From an uncultured Acidobacteriota bacterium (lineage in GTDB: Bacteria > Acidobacteriota > Thermoanaerobaculia > Gp7-AA8): a stretch of 16,997 nucleotides of DNA. Every line of letters begins with the position of its first letter. The stretch's first letter is position 1. Below, piece after piece: positions 15,283 to 16,997 of this stretch. The position numbers were made by a program, and so were the translations under genes. Location of the stretch: contig CAMPKJ010000086.1 in the NCBI GenBank assembly GCA_946887105.1, positions 1 to 16,997 on the forward strand. Reading direction: 5' to 3'. The notes beneath the pieces were generated by a model. The model did not search any database. It was given only the letters and a program-made list of their open reading frames with translations, and was not told where the DNA came from.

Positions 15283-15335
15283 AAGAGCACGTCCGCAGGG
15301 ATGACGCGCCGTTCCTGAAGTGTTCTCAGTCTGTT

Positions 15336-16997
15336 ATGCCCGATCGCACCATTTCCATTCGCGGCGCGCGCACGCACAACCTCAAGAACGTCTCGGTCGA
15401 CATCCCGCAGCGGCAGCTGACGGTGGTCACCGGGCCGTCGGGGTCGGGCAAGTCGTCGCTGGCGTTCAACACCCTGTATGCCGAGGGGCAGCGGCGCTTC
15501 GTCGAATCGATGTCGACCTACGTGCGGCAGTTCCTGGAGCGCATCGACCGGCCTGACGTCGACGCCATCGACGGCATCCTGCCGGCCATCGCCATCGAAC
15601 AGAAGAACTCGGTGAAGAACGCGCGCTCGACCGTAGCGACCGCGACCGAGCTCGCCGATCACTTCCGCCTGTTCATGACCTACTGCGGTGAGACGCGCTG
15701 CCCTGATTGCAACGTGATCGTGCGCAAGGAGAACCCGGAGACCATCACCGACGCGATTCTGGAATCGCTCGGCGGCAAACGCGCGGTCGTGCTCGCTCCG
15801 ATTTTCTTCGATCCCGATCATCGCGACGTGGTCATCGAGCAGCTCGTGAAGGCGGGCTTCTTCCGCGTCTGGATCAACGGCGAAGTGCGCGATCTCAACG
15901 ACCTGGACACGAAGACGTTCACGTCATTCGAGCTGGTGATCACGCGCCTGCGCATCGACGCCGAGCGCCGCACGCAGATCACCGAAGCCATCGAGCAGGC
16001 GTTCGAGCTTTCGAAGGGCAACGTGAACGTGCTCGAAGAGAACGAAGGCGTATGGCTCAGCCACCGCTTCACGTCGCACTTCGCGTGCAACAAATGCGGG
16101 ACGGAGTTCGTCGAGCCGACGCCGCACCTGTTCTCGTTCAACTCGCCCCTCGGCGCCTGCGCGAACTGCCAGGGCTACGGCCGCATCATCGGCATCGACA
16201 TGGAGAAGGTGATCCCGAACCGCGACCTGCGCCTCGACGAGATGCCGGTGGCGCCGTGGAACTCCGCGGGTTACGAGGACTGCTACGACGATCTGCGCAA
16301 GGCCGCGGCGAAGTACGGACTGCGGCTCGACGTCCCGATCAAAGACTTGACGAAGGCCGAGTACGACCTGCTCTACAACGGCCGCAGCAAGTGGTACGGC
16401 ATCAAGGGCTTCTTCGAGTGGCTGGAGACGAAGAAGTACAAGATCCACGTGCGCGTGAAGCTGGCCAAGTACCGCAGCTACGAGCCATGCCCGGAGTGCC
16501 ATGGATCGCGGCTGAAACACGTCGTCAGTCACGTGAAGTTTCGCGGACTGACGATCGGCGAGCTGTTCGCGATGGACGTGAAGACCGCGCGCCGCTTCTG
16601 GGAGTTCATGGCCATGTCGAAGCAGGAAGAGGCCATGGCCGGCCACCTGCGCCGCGAGATCGTGAATCGCCTGGTCTACCTCGACGAGGTGGGGCTGTCG
16701 TATCTGACGCTCGACCGGCAGACGCGCACGCTTTCCGGCGGCGAATCGCAGCGCATCAATCTGGCCGCGGCGCTGGGGAGCTCGCTGACCGAGACGATGT
16801 ACGTGATCGACGAGCCGACCGTCGGCCTGCACGCGCGCGACAGCGAACGGTTGCTGGCGGTGCTGGAGCGTTTGCGCAACGCGGGCAACACGGTGATCGT
16901 GGTGGAGCACGATCCGACCATCATCGCGGGAGCGGACTATCACGTGGAGATGGGGCCGGGGGCGACGAGGTTGCAGGTGACGTTGCGGGAAGCCAGT
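15336..16997 (+). CDS. uvrA: UvrA, excinuclease ABC subunit A (N-terminal 554 codons, cut by window edge)
   Basis: Translation from ATG 15336 stays open to the right edge. The start reads MPDRTISIRGARTHNLKNV, the standard UvrA opening. Walker A of the first ATPase is GPSGSGKS (Lys39). RRFVESMSTYVRQFL follows. The zinc module is Cys251-x2-Cys254-x20-Cys275-x2-Cys278, around HLFSFNSPLGAC. The ABC signature is LSGGESQR (466-473), followed by Walker B MYVIDEPTVGLH and the switch region VIVVEHDP. UvrA finds bulky DNA damage and loads UvrB in nucleotide excision repair. The full protein is usually about 940 residues, so the second ATPase half is missing only because the window ends. After MGPGA the last ~11 residues do not follow the usual GxxGGxVV pattern. 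No clear Shine-Dalgarno sequence precedes the ATG. Confidence 0.95.
   Translation, partial: MPDRTISIRGARTHNLKNVSVDIPQRQLTVVTGPSGSGKSSLAFNTLYAEGQRRFVESMSTYVRQFLERIDRPDVDAIDGILPAIAIEQKNSVKNARSTVATATELADHFRLFMTYCGETRCPDCNVIVRKENPETITDAILESLGGKRAVVLAPIFFDPDHRDVVIEQLVKAGFFRVWINGEVRDLNDLDTKTFTSFELVITRLRIDAERRTQITEAIEQAFELSKGNVNVLEENEGVWLSHRFTSHFACNKCGTEFVEPTPHLFSFNSPLGACANCQGYGRIIGIDMEKVIPNRDLRLDEMPVAPWNSAGYEDCYDDLRKAAAKYGLRLDVPIKDLTKAEYDLLYNGRSKWYGIKGFFEWLETKKYKIHVRVKLAKYRSYEPCPECHGSRLKHVVSHVKFRGLTIGELFAMDVKTARRFWEFMAMSKQEEAMAGHLRREIVNRLVYLDEVGLSYLTLDRQTRTLSGGESQRINLAAALGSSLTETMYVIDEPTVGLHARDSERLLAVLERLRNAGNTVIVVEHDPTIIAGADYHVEMGPGATRLQVTLREAS

Overview
The window is a high-GC stretch of bacterial chromosome, packed with genes and with almost no spacer DNA. 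Acidobacteriota, or a close relative, is the best guess. The main clue is a secreted VWA protein with the layout of the 'VWFA-related acidobacterial' family. A DUF4034-like protein and a proline-rich protein with an EIKLYNE-type C-terminal domain fit the same picture. No taxonomic marker gene is present. I see no rRNA, tRNA, insertion sequence, phage gene or CRISPR array.

Layout. (1) 2-465: the end of a proline-rich protein, followed by a membrane-anchored TPR lytic transglycosylase (465-2756). (2) 2759-2835: a palindromic repeat built from TTCCTCGG/CCGAGGAA units lies between convergent genes. (3) 2839-5697, minus strand: an overlapping three-gene cluster of exported proteins, consisting of a VWA-domain protein, a TlpA-like thioredoxin and a redoxin-like protein. 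(4) 5782-6948: a membrane-bound SpoIIE/PP2C phosphatase, convergent with a tiny one-TM protein. (5) 7220-11302, plus strand: a tight operon with a phosphoglycolate phosphatase-like HAD protein, a SerB-like phosphatase, a class V aminotransferase and SerA. The last three can supply the whole phosphorylated serine pathway. (6) 11309-14188, minus strand: an exported 959-residue protein with a propeller-like region, a DUF4034-like helical region and a protease-like domain without a catalytic serine. (7) 14296-15282: an aldo/keto reductase. (8) 15336-end: the first 554 codons of UvrA.

The most interesting signal is the second copy of the palindromic repeat (8527-8624). It sits inside the 3' end of the serB-like gene. 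It encodes that protein's odd 34-residue tail, and its right arm holds the Shine-Dalgarno sequence of the next gene. Folded RNA would hide that ribosome binding site, so translation of serB could control translation of the aminotransferase. A second pattern is that at least three genes have a -10-like hexamer 9-12 nt before the ATG and no Shine-Dalgarno sequence, which suggests leaderless transcripts.

All family calls come from reading motifs; no database search was run.
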